Notes under the pieces: generated by a model
The model's database searches: none
Told to the model about the DNA's origin: nothing
What the model saw: the letters and a program-made list of their open reading frames with translations, nothing else
Origin: Nocardioides luteus
Lineage (GTDB): Bacteria; Actinomycetota; Actinomycetes; Propionibacteriales; Nocardioidaceae
Assembly (NCBI RefSeq): GCF_000960475.2
Contig: NZ_JZDQ02000021.1
Coordinates: 1-64,000, forward strand
Direction: 5' to 3'
Length of the DNA stretch: 64,000 nt
Shown: in pieces, positions 49,614-57,428 of the stretch
How positions within the stretch are numbered: position 1 is the first letter of the stretch
How the letters are laid out: each line of letters starts with the position of its first letter
Made by a program: the position numbers and the translations under genes

Positions 49614-50477
49614 ATGCCGGAACTCCCCGAGGTGGAAGCGCTCGCCGAGGACCTGCGCGGGCGCCTCGACGGCCGTGCGATCACGAAGGTGCACGTCGCC
49701 CAGTTCAGCGCCCTGAAGACGTACGATCCGCCGCTGACCGCGGTCGAGGGCACACTCGTCGACAACGTGACCCGCCACGGGAAGTTCATCGACATCGAGG
49801 CCAGCGGCGTCCACCTGGTGCTCCACCTGGCCCGCGGCGGCTGGATCCGGTGGCGCGACGAGATCCCCGCCGCGCCGCCGCGGCCCGGCTCCAAGTCGGG
49901 GCTGGCGATCCGGATCGTGCTCGACGACGACACCGGGCTGGACATCACCGAGGGCGGCACCAAGAAGCGTCTGGCGCTCTACGTCGTCCACGACCCGCAG
50001 GACGTACCCGGCGTCGCCTCCCTCGGACCCGACCCGCTCGCCGACGACTTCACCCTGGACCGGTTCCGCGAGATCCTCGCAGGTCAGGGCCGCAAGCAGA
50101 TCAAGGGTGTGCTGCGGATGCAGTCGATCATCGCGGGCATCGGCAACGCCTATTCCGACGAGATCCTGTGGGCCGCGAAGATGTCGCCGTTCAAGCCGGC
50201 CGAGATGACCGAGGAGGAGTCGGAGAGCCTCTACACGGCACTGCGGACGACGCTGAAGGAGGCCGTCGAGCGCGACTCCGGCCTGGCGATGAGCGAGCTC
50301 AAGGGCGAGAAGAAGAGCAACCTCGCCGTCCACGGCAAGGCGGGCAAGAAGTGCCCGGTCTGCGGTTCCACGATCCTCGAGGTGAGCTTCGCCGACTCGA
50401 GCCTGCAGTACTGCCCCACCTGCCAGACCGGCGGGAAGCCGCTCGCCGATCGCCGGATGTCCCGGCTTCTCAAGTAG
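49614..50477 (+). CDS. Fpg/Nei family DNA glycosylase
   Basis: This 287-residue bifunctional glycosylase/AP lyase begins MPELPEVEAL, with the catalytic N-terminal Pro2 and Glu3 after Met removal. It has an H2TH-type core (IKGVLRMQSIIAGIGNAYSDEILWAAKMSP, about residues 160-190) and a C-terminal zinc finger with four Cys in CPVC and CPTC (about 247-270). It would excise oxidised purines or pyrimidines. Sequence is closer to the general actinobacterial Fpg/Nei group than to a defined MutM. The ATG at 49614 is fixed by the Pro-Glu requirement and the -10 element. Confidence 0.93.
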   Translation: MPELPEVEALAEDLRGRLDGRAITKVHVAQFSALKTYDPPLTAVEGTLVDNVTRHGKFIDIEASGVHLVLHLARGGWIRWRDEIPAAPPRPGSKSGLAIRIVLDDDTGLDITEGGTKKRLALYVVHDPQDVPGVASLGPDPLADDFTLDRFREILAGQGRKQIKGVLRMQSIIAGIGNAYSDEILWAAKMSPFKPAEMTEEESESLYTALRTTLKEAVERDSGLAMSELKGEKKSNLAVHGKAGKKCPVCGSTILEVSFADSSLQYCPTCQTGGKPLADRRMSRLLK

Positions 50478-50480
50478 GCT
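50475..50480 (+). promoter_or_regulatory. -10 hexamer of the rhodanese gene (leaderless)
   Basis: TAGGCT overlaps the TAG stop codon of the glycosylase gene and ends 6 nt before the GTG at 50487. Confidence 0.55.
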
Positions 50481-50486
50481 TGTCGG

Positions 50487-50813
50487 GTGAGCATCCCCAC
50501 CGTCGAGATCGCCGGCGTGCCCGATCCCCTGCCCGTGGCAGTCCTGGATGTCCGCGAGGCCGACGAGTGGGCCGCGGGCCACATCGAGGGCGCGACCCAC
50601 ATCCCGCTCCAGGAGCTCCCGGCGCGCCTCGGTGAGCTTCCCGAGGGCCAGACCCTGGTGGTCTGCAAGGTCGGCGGCCGCAGCGCCCAGGCGGTGAACT
50701 ACCTCGCCCAGCAGGGCTACGAGGTGGTCAACCTCGCCGGCGGCATGCTCGACTGGGCCGCTGCCGGGCGGCCGATGGTCAGCGAGACCGGCGCCGAGGC
50801 GTACGTCCTCTAG
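50487..50813 (+). CDS. Rhodanese-like domain protein
   Basis: The 108-residue protein is a single rhodanese domain of the GlpE type. It has VLDVREADEWAAGHIEGATHIPL at the front and the active-site Cys in VVCKVGGRSAQAV (about residue 60), which can carry a persulfide. It would transfer sulfur from thiosulfate or a persulfide donor to a thiophilic acceptor. It starts with GTG at 50487, and its stop overlaps that of the convergent aat gene by 4 nt. Confidence 0.93.
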   Translation: MSIPTVEIAGVPDPLPVAVLDVREADEWAAGHIEGATHIPLQELPARLGELPEGQTLVVCKVGGRSAQAVNYLAQQGYEVVNLAGGMLDWAAAGRPMVSETGAEAYVL

Positions 50814-51544
50814 GACCCTTCTGCGGGAGGGCCGCCGAACGCCTCCGGGAGCGGCAGCCTGAGCGCCTTCTCCAGGCGGTCGAGGTAGTCGTTGCGCGCC
50901 ACCTCGACGACGCCGAGCGAGGCGAGGTGGTCGGTGCGCCACTGCACGTCCAGGATCCGCTGGTCGATCGAGCCCGCCTCGCGCAGTGCGGAGACCAGCC
51001 CGACCAGGGCGACCTTGGACGCGTCGCGGACCCGGTGGAACATCGACTCCCCGGCGAAGAGCCCGCCGATGGCGACCCCGTAGAGGCCGCCGGCCAGGCG
51101 TCCGTCCTGCCAGGCCTCGACCGAGTGTGCCCAGCCCAGCTCGTGCAGCCTGCCGTACGCCCGGCGGATCCGCCTGTCGATCCAGCCGTGGGGCCGGCGC
51201 GGATCGGCGCACGAGGCGACCACCTCGTCGAAGCTGGTGTCGATCCTGATCTCGAAGTCCCGCACCGACCGTCGCAGGGATCGGGAGACGACGAGCCCGT
51301 CCAGCGGAAGTACGCCGCGCCTGACCGGCGAGAACCACATCATCGGATCGCGCGGGGACTCACCCGGCATCGGGAAGATCCCGTGACGGTACGCAGCCAG
51401 GAGTGTCCCGGGCGCGACGTCCGCGCCCATACCCACCAGATCGTCCAGCTCCGCCCCACCATGGGCGCCCGCGCCGGGGTCCCGAAGGTCGGCGAAGGCC
51501 CACGGCGACGGTTCCGGTTCGATCGGACCCCCAAGATTCGCCAC
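50810..51544 (-). CDS. aat: Leucyl/phenylalanyl-tRNA-protein transferase
   Basis: This 244-residue enzyme moves Leu or Phe from tRNA to proteins with N-terminal Lys or Arg, marking them for ClpAP/ClpS degradation by the N-end rule. The conserved blocks are AYRHGIFPMP (about residues 50-59), MMWFSPVRRGVLPL, HGWIDRRIRRAY (about 120), HSVEAWQDGRLAGGLYGVAIGGLFAGESMFH (about 138-168) and DVQWRTDHLASLG near the end. The GTG start is leaderless. The gene is separated by 56 nt from the divergent ecsC-like gene. Confidence 0.96.
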   Translation of the reverse strand: MANLGGPIEPEPSPWAFADLRDPGAGAHGGAELDDLVGMGADVAPGTLLAAYRHGIFPMPGESPRDPMMWFSPVRRGVLPLDGLVVSRSLRRSVRDFEIRIDTSFDEVVASCADPRRPHGWIDRRIRRAYGRLHELGWAHSVEAWQDGRLAGGLYGVAIGGLFAGESMFHRVRDASKVALVGLVSALREAGSIDQRILDVQWRTDHLASLGVVEVARNDYLDRLEKALRLPLPEAFGGPPAEGS

Positions 51545-51550
51545 GACGAA

Positions 51551-51556
51551 ACGTTA
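51551..51556 (-). promoter_or_regulatory. -10 hexamer of aat (leaderless)
   Basis: TAACGT on the minus strand ends 6 nt before the GTG at 51544. Confidence 0.5.
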
Positions 51557-51587
51557 TCGCCCCCGGCGGCTCCAACCACCACACACT

Positions 51588-51593
51588 TAAGAT
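51588..51593 (+). promoter_or_regulatory. -10 hexamer of the ecsC-like gene (leaderless)
   Basis: TAAGAT ends 7 nt before the ATG at 51601. Confidence 0.5.
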
Positions 51594-51600
51594 TTGCCTC

Positions 51601-52299
51601 ATGATCGGTCCCAAGTCAGTGCTCACCAGTGCGGCGGGCCGCCTCGCGCCCAAGGTCATCCAGTCCGCGCCGGGCGTGACCACCAACGTGGTCCGGCAGG
51701 CGCTGCACCACGCCATCGTCGGCGTCGGCCCGCTCCCGGCGGCCGCCGCGGCCGCCGAGAAGCACCTCGAGGACCACGACGGCGACGTCGAGCTCGCCGT
51801 GAAGCACGTCATCGACAACCATGTCCGGCTCGCCGGCGTGGGCGGCTTCGCGACCAACATCGGCGGTCTGGTCACCCAGGCCCTGACCCTCCCGGCCAAC
51901 ATCACCGGGATGGCGATCATCCAGTGCCGCATGGTGGCCGCGATCGCGCATCTGCGTGGCTATGACCTGACCGATCCTCGCGTACGCAACGCCATCCTGC
52001 TCACCCTGCTGAGCGAGGAGAAGGTGAGCAAGCAGATCAAGGAGCGGAAGATCCCCGCTCCGCCGATGGCCGTCGCGACCGCTCCGGCCTACGACCGCGC
52101 GATCGACGACCTGGTCGCCGCCGAGGTGGCCCAGGAGCTGATCGGCCGGGTCGCCGGCAAGCGCATCGTCTCGATGGTCGCCAAACGGGTCCCGCTGGTC
52201 GGCGGCGTCGTCGGGGCCGGCACCGATGGCTGGATGACCTACCAGATCGGTCGCTACGCCTCGCGCGAGCTGCTGCCGCGCCGCCGCGAGATCCGCTAG
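51601..52299 (+). CDS. EcsC family protein
   Basis: The 232-residue protein belongs to the EcsC family. It has the hydrophobic AGVGGFATNIGGLVTQALTLPANITGMAIIQCRMVAAIAHLRGYDL region (about residues 78-122) and a C-terminal VPLVGGVVGAGTDGWMTYQIGRYA block (about 197-220). EcsC proteins are associated with ABC transporters or membrane proteolysis in Bacillus, but this stand-alone type has no defined role. Amphipathic helices suggest membrane association. Its stop overlaps that of the convergent sulfotransferase-like gene by 4 nt. Confidence 0.82.
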   Translation: MIGPKSVLTSAAGRLAPKVIQSAPGVTTNVVRQALHHAIVGVGPLPAAAAAAEKHLEDHDGDVELAVKHVIDNHVRLAGVGGFATNIGGLVTQALTLPANITGMAIIQCRMVAAIAHLRGYDLTDPRVRNAILLTLLSEEKVSKQIKERKIPAPPMAVATAPAYDRAIDDLVAAEVAQELIGRVAGKRIVSMVAKRVPLVGGVVGAGTDGWMTYQIGRYASRELLPRRREIR

Positions 52300-53492
52300 C
52301 GACGCACGAAGCGGTAGACCTTCAGGATCGCCCGGCCCCACCAGCGACGCTCGAGGCCGTGGAGGGCGCGCTGCTTCGGCACCAGCGACCGGGCGTGGTC
52401 CAGCTCGGCGCGCAGCCCGGCGACCTCGTCCTCGAGCCGGGCCTCGGACTTGCGCAGCCGGATGGCCTCCTGGAGCAGCGCGTCGATGGTCGCGACGCCG
52501 GCGTCGAGGACCTCGCGCGAGGAGATCGTGTCGGGGTCGACGAACGGCTTGCCCGCCAGGTCGGCAGGGACCAGCAGCTCCTCCAGCCCGCCGACCACGT
52601 CGTAGCCGCGTCCCGACAGCGCCTTGACCCAGCTCTCGGAGAGCGACTCGACCCAGGGCAGGATCGACGGGGAGAGTGCCAGGCGCGCGGAGTCGCGGCG
52701 CTTGGCCAGCGTGCGGTGGGCCAGGAACTCGCGTACGAACGGCCGGTAGTCGGCCGGCTCGAGCACCGGCACGACCGCCAGGTTGATCTCGCGGAGCAGG
52801 GCCGCCTCGGGTACGCCGAGGGACGGGTTGCCTCGATCGATCCCCTCGAAGTCGATGGTGAGGTCGTCGAGGCCGAAGGCGGTGGAGAACCGCTCCCACA
52901 GCAGCGTCGACGGCGACCCCGGAGGCGGGACGGTGATCAGGTGGACGCGCTCGGGCGCGATGCCCTGGGTCCACCGGTCGAGGATGTCGGGCAGCTCCTG
53001 GACGCCCCAGAACCACGACCCGATGCGTCCCTCGCGGGCAGGGTCGCGGATCTCCTCGAGGAACTCGGCGTAGGTCACGACCGAGCGGTGCTTGACGTTC
53101 TCCTGCCACTCGGCCGGGATCTGCCGGGCCAGGTCGCGCGCGGAGAGCATGATGTGGATCTCGGAGTCGCCCAGCGAGTCCAGCGCGTGCTTGGCCTGCT
53201 GCCACGACGCGCTCGCCAGGATCTCGTGGGAGATGATCACGGTGCCGTTCTCGACGGCACGCACCTTCTCCGCGAGCGCGTCCCAGGCCCCGGTCGCCTC
53301 CTCCTCGATGCCGCCCCAGGGCAGGTCCATCAGGTCGAGGGCCGCCAGGAAGTGGGCGTCGAAGCGGTCGGCGAAATAGTGGACCCCCTGCTCGGCGAGG
53401 GACTCCCGGTTGTGGAAGAGGACGTCTTGAAGATAGGAGGTTCCCGTCTTCGGGGTGCCGACATGAAGCAGCACGCGCCGCCCAGTCTCCAA
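52296..53492 (-). CDS. P-loop sulfotransferase-like protein (cluster member 1)
   Basis: The 398-residue protein begins with a 5'-phosphosulfate-binding loop, VLLHVGTPKTGTSYLQDVLF (about residues 7-26), as in PAPS-dependent sulfotransferases. A later SARDLARQIPAEW (about 115-127) matches the 3'-phosphate-binding segment. The C-terminal 90 residues contain a coiled coil (IRLRKSEARLEDEVAGLRAELDHARSL). It is a paralogue of the gene at 54623-55732. It would sulfate a carbohydrate or lipid headgroup, target unknown. A TTG at 53492 or a GTG at 53474 could be the start. Confidence 0.8.
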   Translation of the reverse strand: METGRRVLLHVGTPKTGTSYLQDVLFHNRESLAEQGVHYFADRFDAHFLAALDLMDLPWGGIEEEATGAWDALAEKVRAVENGTVIISHEILASASWQQAKHALDSLGDSEIHIMLSARDLARQIPAEWQENVKHRSVVTYAEFLEEIRDPAREGRIGSWFWGVQELPDILDRWTQGIAPERVHLITVPPPGSPSTLLWERFSTAFGLDDLTIDFEGIDRGNPSLGVPEAALLREINLAVVPVLEPADYRPFVREFLAHRTLAKRRDSARLALSPSILPWVESLSESWVKALSGRGYDVVGGLEELLVPADLAGKPFVDPDTISSREVLDAGVATIDALLQEAIRLRKSEARLEDEVAGLRAELDHARSLVPKQRALHGLERRWWGRAILKVYRFVRR

Positions 53493-53504
53493 CGTTCTAC
53501 TCCT

Positions 53505-54623
53505 CTAGGAACGCCCCGCCATCAATGACAACGCGAGCGCCAGCGCCCGGCGCTCATCGGGACCCTGTGTCGCCTTCCCCGAGGGGAGCAACAGGTCAGG
53601 GTCTCCGTGGAGAGCGTATCCGGCTTCCACCAATGCATCACGTTGGGCCCGCGCCTGTGTTTCGACCCAATCAAAACTTTCCGCGGGCACGCCGACCTCC
53701 CGAGCGTCCGGGACGAGGAGCTCGAGCTTCTCCAACCGTGGCCTGAGCTGGTCGACCAGCAGCGTGCGCTGGGTCTCGAGATCGGTTCGTACGCTGAGCA
53801 CCTGCCCGATCACGCGCGCGATTTCGTTGCCCTCGGCCGAGATCGGCCAGGGGCCGGGCACGCTGTCGACACCGAGCAGACCGGGCAGCAGGGCGGGGTC
53901 GGTGACGATCTCGACACGGCCCTTCCCGACCCGGTCGGCCCACCAGCGGGCGATCCGGGGCAGGTCGGCCCGGGGACCGAGCCAGCCGCGCCACTGCGCG
54001 TCGCGGATCCAGATGTTCCACGGGTTGACGCGGTTGGTGAAGGTGCGGAACTTCCAGGCACCGGCGGCGACCTCGTCCAGCGGGCCACCGAGGACGTAGA
54101 CGATGAAGCCCTTGCCGCCGGGCAGCCTCCCCTGCCGCTCCAGCTCCTCACGGATGGGCAGCGTCAGCCACGGGGAACCGACCAGGCGGTAGGGGAATCT
54201 CTGCTGGTCGGGCTCCACCTTCGGGCGTCGGCGGCGCCACCGTCGCGGGCGCGGCACCGGTGTGGTCTCCACGGTGTCCAGCAGGTCCTCCGCGAGCCGT
54301 ACGCTCGCCGCCCTCAGCAGCTCCCGCGGCGACAACGTCGCCGGATCCACCGGCAGCGGGCCGTACGTCCTCGTCTCGGTGTCCCCGAGCAGCGGAAGGT
54401 CGCGGCGGCCGCGGCCGGGAGGGCTCGTGCGCAGCAGGGCATCGACCCGGCCGACGTCCGATGGGCCGGTCTCGTTGAGCCGCCGCAGCAGCTCGAGCAT
54501 CTCGGCACCCGGCAGGTGGTCGGTCGTGAAGGGCGTGGCGGGCTCGGACCAGGATGTCCACGGAGTCGTCCCACCCTCGCGCAGGTGCGCGGCCCAGCCC
54601 CAACCCCTGGTGGGTGTCGGCAT
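53505..54623 (-). CDS. Protein of unknown function within the sulfotransferase cluster
   Basis: I do not recognise this 372-residue protein. It has no P-loop and no signal peptide or membrane segment. Notable stretches are GGKGFIVYVLGGPLDEVAAGAWKFRTF (about residues 165-190), NPWNIWIRDAQWRGWLGP, and a C-terminal segment with helical character (ETQRTLLVDQLRPRLEKLELL). It begins with an ATG that overlaps the stop of the upstream sulfotransferase gene (TGATG), so it is made with that enzyme. A diverged sulfotransferase or glycosyltransferase partner is possible, but nothing in the sequence proves it. Confidence 0.68.
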   Translation of the reverse strand: MPTPTRGWGWAAHLREGGTTPWTSWSEPATPFTTDHLPGAEMLELLRRLNETGPSDVGRVDALLRTSPPGRGRRDLPLLGDTETRTYGPLPVDPATLSPRELLRAASVRLAEDLLDTVETTPVPRPRRWRRRRPKVEPDQQRFPYRLVGSPWLTLPIREELERQGRLPGGKGFIVYVLGGPLDEVAAGAWKFRTFTNRVNPWNIWIRDAQWRGWLGPRADLPRIARWWADRVGKGRVEIVTDPALLPGLLGVDSVPGPWPISAEGNEIARVIGQVLSVRTDLETQRTLLVDQLRPRLEKLELLVPDAREVGVPAESFDWVETQARAQRDALVEAGYALHGDPDLLLPSGKATQGPDERRALALALSLMAGRS

Positions 54624-55732
54624 CAGGAGCGTCGCCCCCGGACCCGGCGCATGACCCTGGCCGCACGGGAGGCGACCGGCCCCTGCGGCGGGTCGGTGCG
54701 GGCTGCCTCCACCACGACGGCGACCAAGGCGTCGATCGCCGCGTCGGCGACGTCCTTGGTGCGAGGCGCGTCCGGGTCGACCCACTCGACGCCGGCCTCG
54801 GGCCGCTGCGGACGGAGATCGTCGAGGTCGCCGGCGATGTCGACCTTGGCGAGCTCGGCCCACTCGATCCAGGAGTCGGCCACCTCGTCGGCCCAGTCGA
54901 ATGCGGTCGGCGGCATGGTGACCCGCTCGCGGCCGTCGCGGTGGGCGAGAGTGCGCTTCGCGATCACGTCGGTGACCAGGTGGCGGTAGTCCTCGCGGGT
55001 GAGCTCCTGCGACTCGAGACGAGCGTTGAGCCGGCGCAGCAGGGTCGCCTCGGCGCGGCCGAGGGACTGGTTGTGGCGGTCGCTGTCGATCGGGGTCCAC
55101 GACTCCTCGATCCCGACGACCTCGCAGAACCGCCGCCACAGCACCTCGCTCGGCGCCCCGTCGTGCGGCACGGTGATCAGGTGCACCCGCTCCGGCGGCA
55201 GGTTGCGACCCCAGCGACTGAGCACGTCGGGCAGGCCGTGCGTACGCCAGAACCAGGCGGCCGAGCGCGACTGCTTCGCCGTCTGCATCCGCTCGAGATA
55301 GCGGGCGAAGGTGACCTTGCGCTCGCGCTGCATCTGGTCCTGCCACTCCGCCGCCAGCACGCGCGCGATGTCGCGGGCGGTGTAGACGATGTGGACCTCG
55401 GTGCGGCCGCCCTCGCCGAGGTCGGTCATCGCCTTCTCGACCCGGTCGGGCCGGGCGCCGGCGAAGAGGTGGTGGCTGATCAGGATCGTCTCGGACTCGT
55501 GGCGGCGCACCCGCTTGACCAGCGTGTCCCACTCACCATGGACGGTCTTCCTCATGCCGCCCCACGGCCGGTCGATCAGGTCGAGCGCCGGCCGGAAGAA
55601 GTCCGGCTCGTTCCCGACCGGATAGAAGACGCCATGATTCTCCAGGGACACCCGGTTGTGGAACAACCTGTCCTGGAGGTACGTCGTGCCCGTCTTCGGA
55701 GCGCCGACGTGGAGAAAGACTTTGCGCGCCAT
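54623..55732 (-). CDS. P-loop sulfotransferase-like protein (cluster member 2)
   Basis: The 369-residue protein (ATG at 55732) starts MARKVFLHVGAPKTGTTYLQDRLFHNRVSL, with the PAPS-binding loop at residues 8-18. It has TARDIARVLAAEWQDQ (about 117-132) for the 3'-phosphate and QRERKVTFARYLERM after it. Overall order of blocks equals that of cluster member 1. Many actinobacterial proteins of this type sulfate glycans or lipids at the envelope. The stop overlaps the next gene (TGATG). An upstream in-frame extension to 55792 lacks supporting sequence. Confidence 0.82.
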   Translation of the reverse strand: MARKVFLHVGAPKTGTTYLQDRLFHNRVSLENHGVFYPVGNEPDFFRPALDLIDRPWGGMRKTVHGEWDTLVKRVRRHESETILISHHLFAGARPDRVEKAMTDLGEGGRTEVHIVYTARDIARVLAAEWQDQMQRERKVTFARYLERMQTAKQSRSAAWFWRTHGLPDVLSRWGRNLPPERVHLITVPHDGAPSEVLWRRFCEVVGIEESWTPIDSDRHNQSLGRAEATLLRRLNARLESQELTREDYRHLVTDVIAKRTLAHRDGRERVTMPPTAFDWADEVADSWIEWAELAKVDIAGDLDDLRPQRPEAGVEWVDPDAPRTKDVADAAIDALVAVVVEAARTDPPQGPVASRAARVMRRVRGRRS

Positions 55733-55833
55733 GATCCCGCTATTCTGCACCAAGTTAGTAGAGATTGTCGCGGCGGTCCGTCTTTTTGTCACCCGGCCGT
55801 CACTCTTGGGTGCAGTCTAGGCCGTGTCACCAC

Positions 55834-56796
55834 CTACGAGCGCAGGGCACGTACGACGGCCGAGGGACTCGGTCTGCCGAGGTGGCCGGCGAGCCAGCTG
55901 CTCGTGTCGGCGACCTTGTCGAGATCCACACCGTGCTCGATCCCCAGCCCGTCGAGCATCCAGAGCAGGTCCTCGGTGGCCAGGTTGCCGGTCGCACTCT
56001 TGGCGTACGGACAGCCGCCCAGGCCACCCGCACTGGCGTCGTAGGTGGTCACGCCGCACTGGAGCCCGGCGAGGGTGTTGGCCAGCGCCTGGCCGTACGT
56101 GTCGTGGAAGTGCAGCGCGAGGCGCTCGGTCGGGACGCCTTCTTCCTCGAATGCCTTGATCAGCGCCTTCACGTGACCTGCGGTCGCGACCCCGATCGTG
56201 TCGCCGAGGCTGAGCTCGTCGGCCCCGAGGTCGAGGAGCCGCTTGCCCGCCTCGACCACCTTCGCGATCTCGACCTGGCCCTCCCAGGGGTCACCGAAAC
56301 ACATCGAGAGGTAGCCGCGGACGGTCATGTTCGCGTCCTTGGCCCGGGTCATCGTCGGCTCGAACATCGCCCACTGCCCATCGAAGGTCTGGTTGAGGTT
56401 CTTGTTGGCGAACGTCTCCGTCGCGCTGCCGAAGACCGCGATGTGCCGCAGGCCCAGCTCCAGGGCGCGGTCGAGACCCTTCTCGTTGGGCACGAGCACC
56501 GGGAGCTCTCGCGCCCGGTCGCCGAGCCGGTCGACCAGCTCCTCCATGAGCTGCTTCGCGTCGGCCAGCTGCGGCACCCACTTCGGGTGCACGAAGCTCG
56601 TCGCCTCCACCGGGCTCAGCCCGGCGTCGAGCAGCCGGGTGATCAGGTCCGCCTTGACGCCGGTGTCGATCGCCGTCTTCTCGTTCTGGAGGCCGTCACG
56701 CGCACCGACCTCGTAGATCGTGATCCTGCTGGGCAGGTCGTCGTGGCGTACGACTGCGGGGAGGCGGTGTCCCGAGCCTGTCGAAGGGTCACTCAT
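55834..56796 (-). CDS. Hydroxymethylglutaryl-CoA lyase
   Basis: This 320-residue TIM-barrel enzyme cleaves HMG-CoA to acetoacetate and acetyl-CoA, the last step of leucine breakdown. It has YEVGARDGLQNEK (metal and catalytic Asp/Arg, about residues 30-42), HFHDTYGQALAN (metal His pair, about 226) and the signature GGLGGCPYAKSATGNLATED with the active-site Cys (about 260). The ATG at 56796 is chosen because TAGGTT lies 7 nt upstream. Residues 3-9 (DPSTGSG) are encoded by a CCCTTCGACAGGCTCGGG repeat. The carboxylase genes for the preceding step lie just beyond the lectin gene. Confidence 0.94.
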   Translation of the reverse strand: MSDPSTGSGHRLPAVVRHDDLPSRITIYEVGARDGLQNEKTAIDTGVKADLITRLLDAGLSPVEATSFVHPKWVPQLADAKQLMEELVDRLGDRARELPVLVPNEKGLDRALELGLRHIAVFGSATETFANKNLNQTFDGQWAMFEPTMTRAKDANMTVRGYLSMCFGDPWEGQVEIAKVVEAGKRLLDLGADELSLGDTIGVATAGHVKALIKAFEEEGVPTERLALHFHDTYGQALANTLAGLQCGVTTYDASAGGLGGCPYAKSATGNLATEDLLWMLDGLGIEHGVDLDKVADTSSWLAGHLGRPSPSAVVRALRS

Positions 56797-56909
56797 GCTT
56801 GCCAACCTAATCCTCGTCGATCTGACAGATACGAGACAGAGATCTGAGAGCGCCTTGCGAGACCGTCGATCCGACGCTCGGACAGCCAGGTCCGAGCCTG
56901 GTCGATAGG
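56771..56909. repeat. Two copies of a GAGCCTGTCGA-type short repeat
   Basis: CCCGAGCCTGTCGAAGGG (56771-56788) lies within the first codons of the lyase gene. A degenerate copy, TCCGAGCCTGGTCGATAGG (56891-56909), lies 120 nt away in the same orientation, just before the lectin gene. The form is that of a dispersed genomic repeat. Confidence 0.55.
56804..56809 (-). promoter_or_regulatory. -10 hexamer of the HMG-CoA lyase gene (leaderless)
   Basis: TAGGTT on the minus strand ends 7 nt before the ATG at 56796. Confidence 0.55.
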
Positions 56910-56920
56910 CAGGTCCTCAC

Positions 56921-57424
56921 ATGACGAACCCGACTCTCACCATGTTGCGGACGCATCGTCCGCATCGTTCTGCGGCTGTTCTCCTGGCCGCTGTGGTCAC
57001 GACGATCGTCACCGCCGCCGGGCTGATCGCAGGCTTCGCCACGCCGGCGTCGGCCGCCACCCAGACCTACAAGAACCAGGCGACCGGCCTGTGCCTGGAG
57101 GACACCACGACCGAGCCGCGCACCGCGGCCTGCGCCGGCGTGTCCACGCAGCAGTGGATCGTGACGGCCTGGAACGACGGCACCCGTCGTTTCCAGAACG
57201 GCAAGACCGGCGAGTGCCTGCACGCCCAGCTCGGCACCGGCACCGGCGTCATCTTCCTGCGCAGCCTGCCCTGCAACGACAGCGAGGAGCAGAGCTGGTG
57301 GATCAAGCGCTGGGCGGACGGCACCATCAGGTTCCAGAACGAGGCCTACGGCTGGTGCATCCAGGATCCGTACGTCGGCGGCCTGGCCGAGTGCGACAGC
57401 AGCACGAACCAGAGCTGGTACTGA
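56921..57424 (+). CDS. Secreted ricin-type beta-trefoil lectin domain protein
   Basis: The 167-residue protein has a signal peptide of about 45 residues (cleavage near TPASAAT) and then a single RICIN-type lectin fold. QQWIV, QSWWI and QSWY at the end are the Q-x-W repeats, and paired Cys (GLCLED/AACAG, ECLHA/PCND, WCIQD/AECD) match the three sub-repeats. It would bind galactose- or xylan-like sugars. No catalytic domain is attached. It is the only rightward gene inside a leftward leucine-catabolism block, so it looks like an insertion into that cluster. Confidence 0.9.
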   Translation: MTNPTLTMLRTHRPHRSAAVLLAAVVTTIVTAAGLIAGFATPASAATQTYKNQATGLCLEDTTTEPRTAACAGVSTQQWIVTAWNDGTRRFQNGKTGECLHAQLGTGTGVIFLRSLPCNDSEEQSWWIKRWADGTIRFQNEAYGWCIQDPYVGGLAECDSSTNQSWY

Positions 57425-57428
57425 CGGA

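Noticed and set aside
53505..55532. 675-codon leftward frame spanning two genes
   Set aside because: Its upstream part is an Arg/Pro-rich shadow of the second sulfotransferase. The real gene starts at the ATG at 54623, coupled by TGATG.
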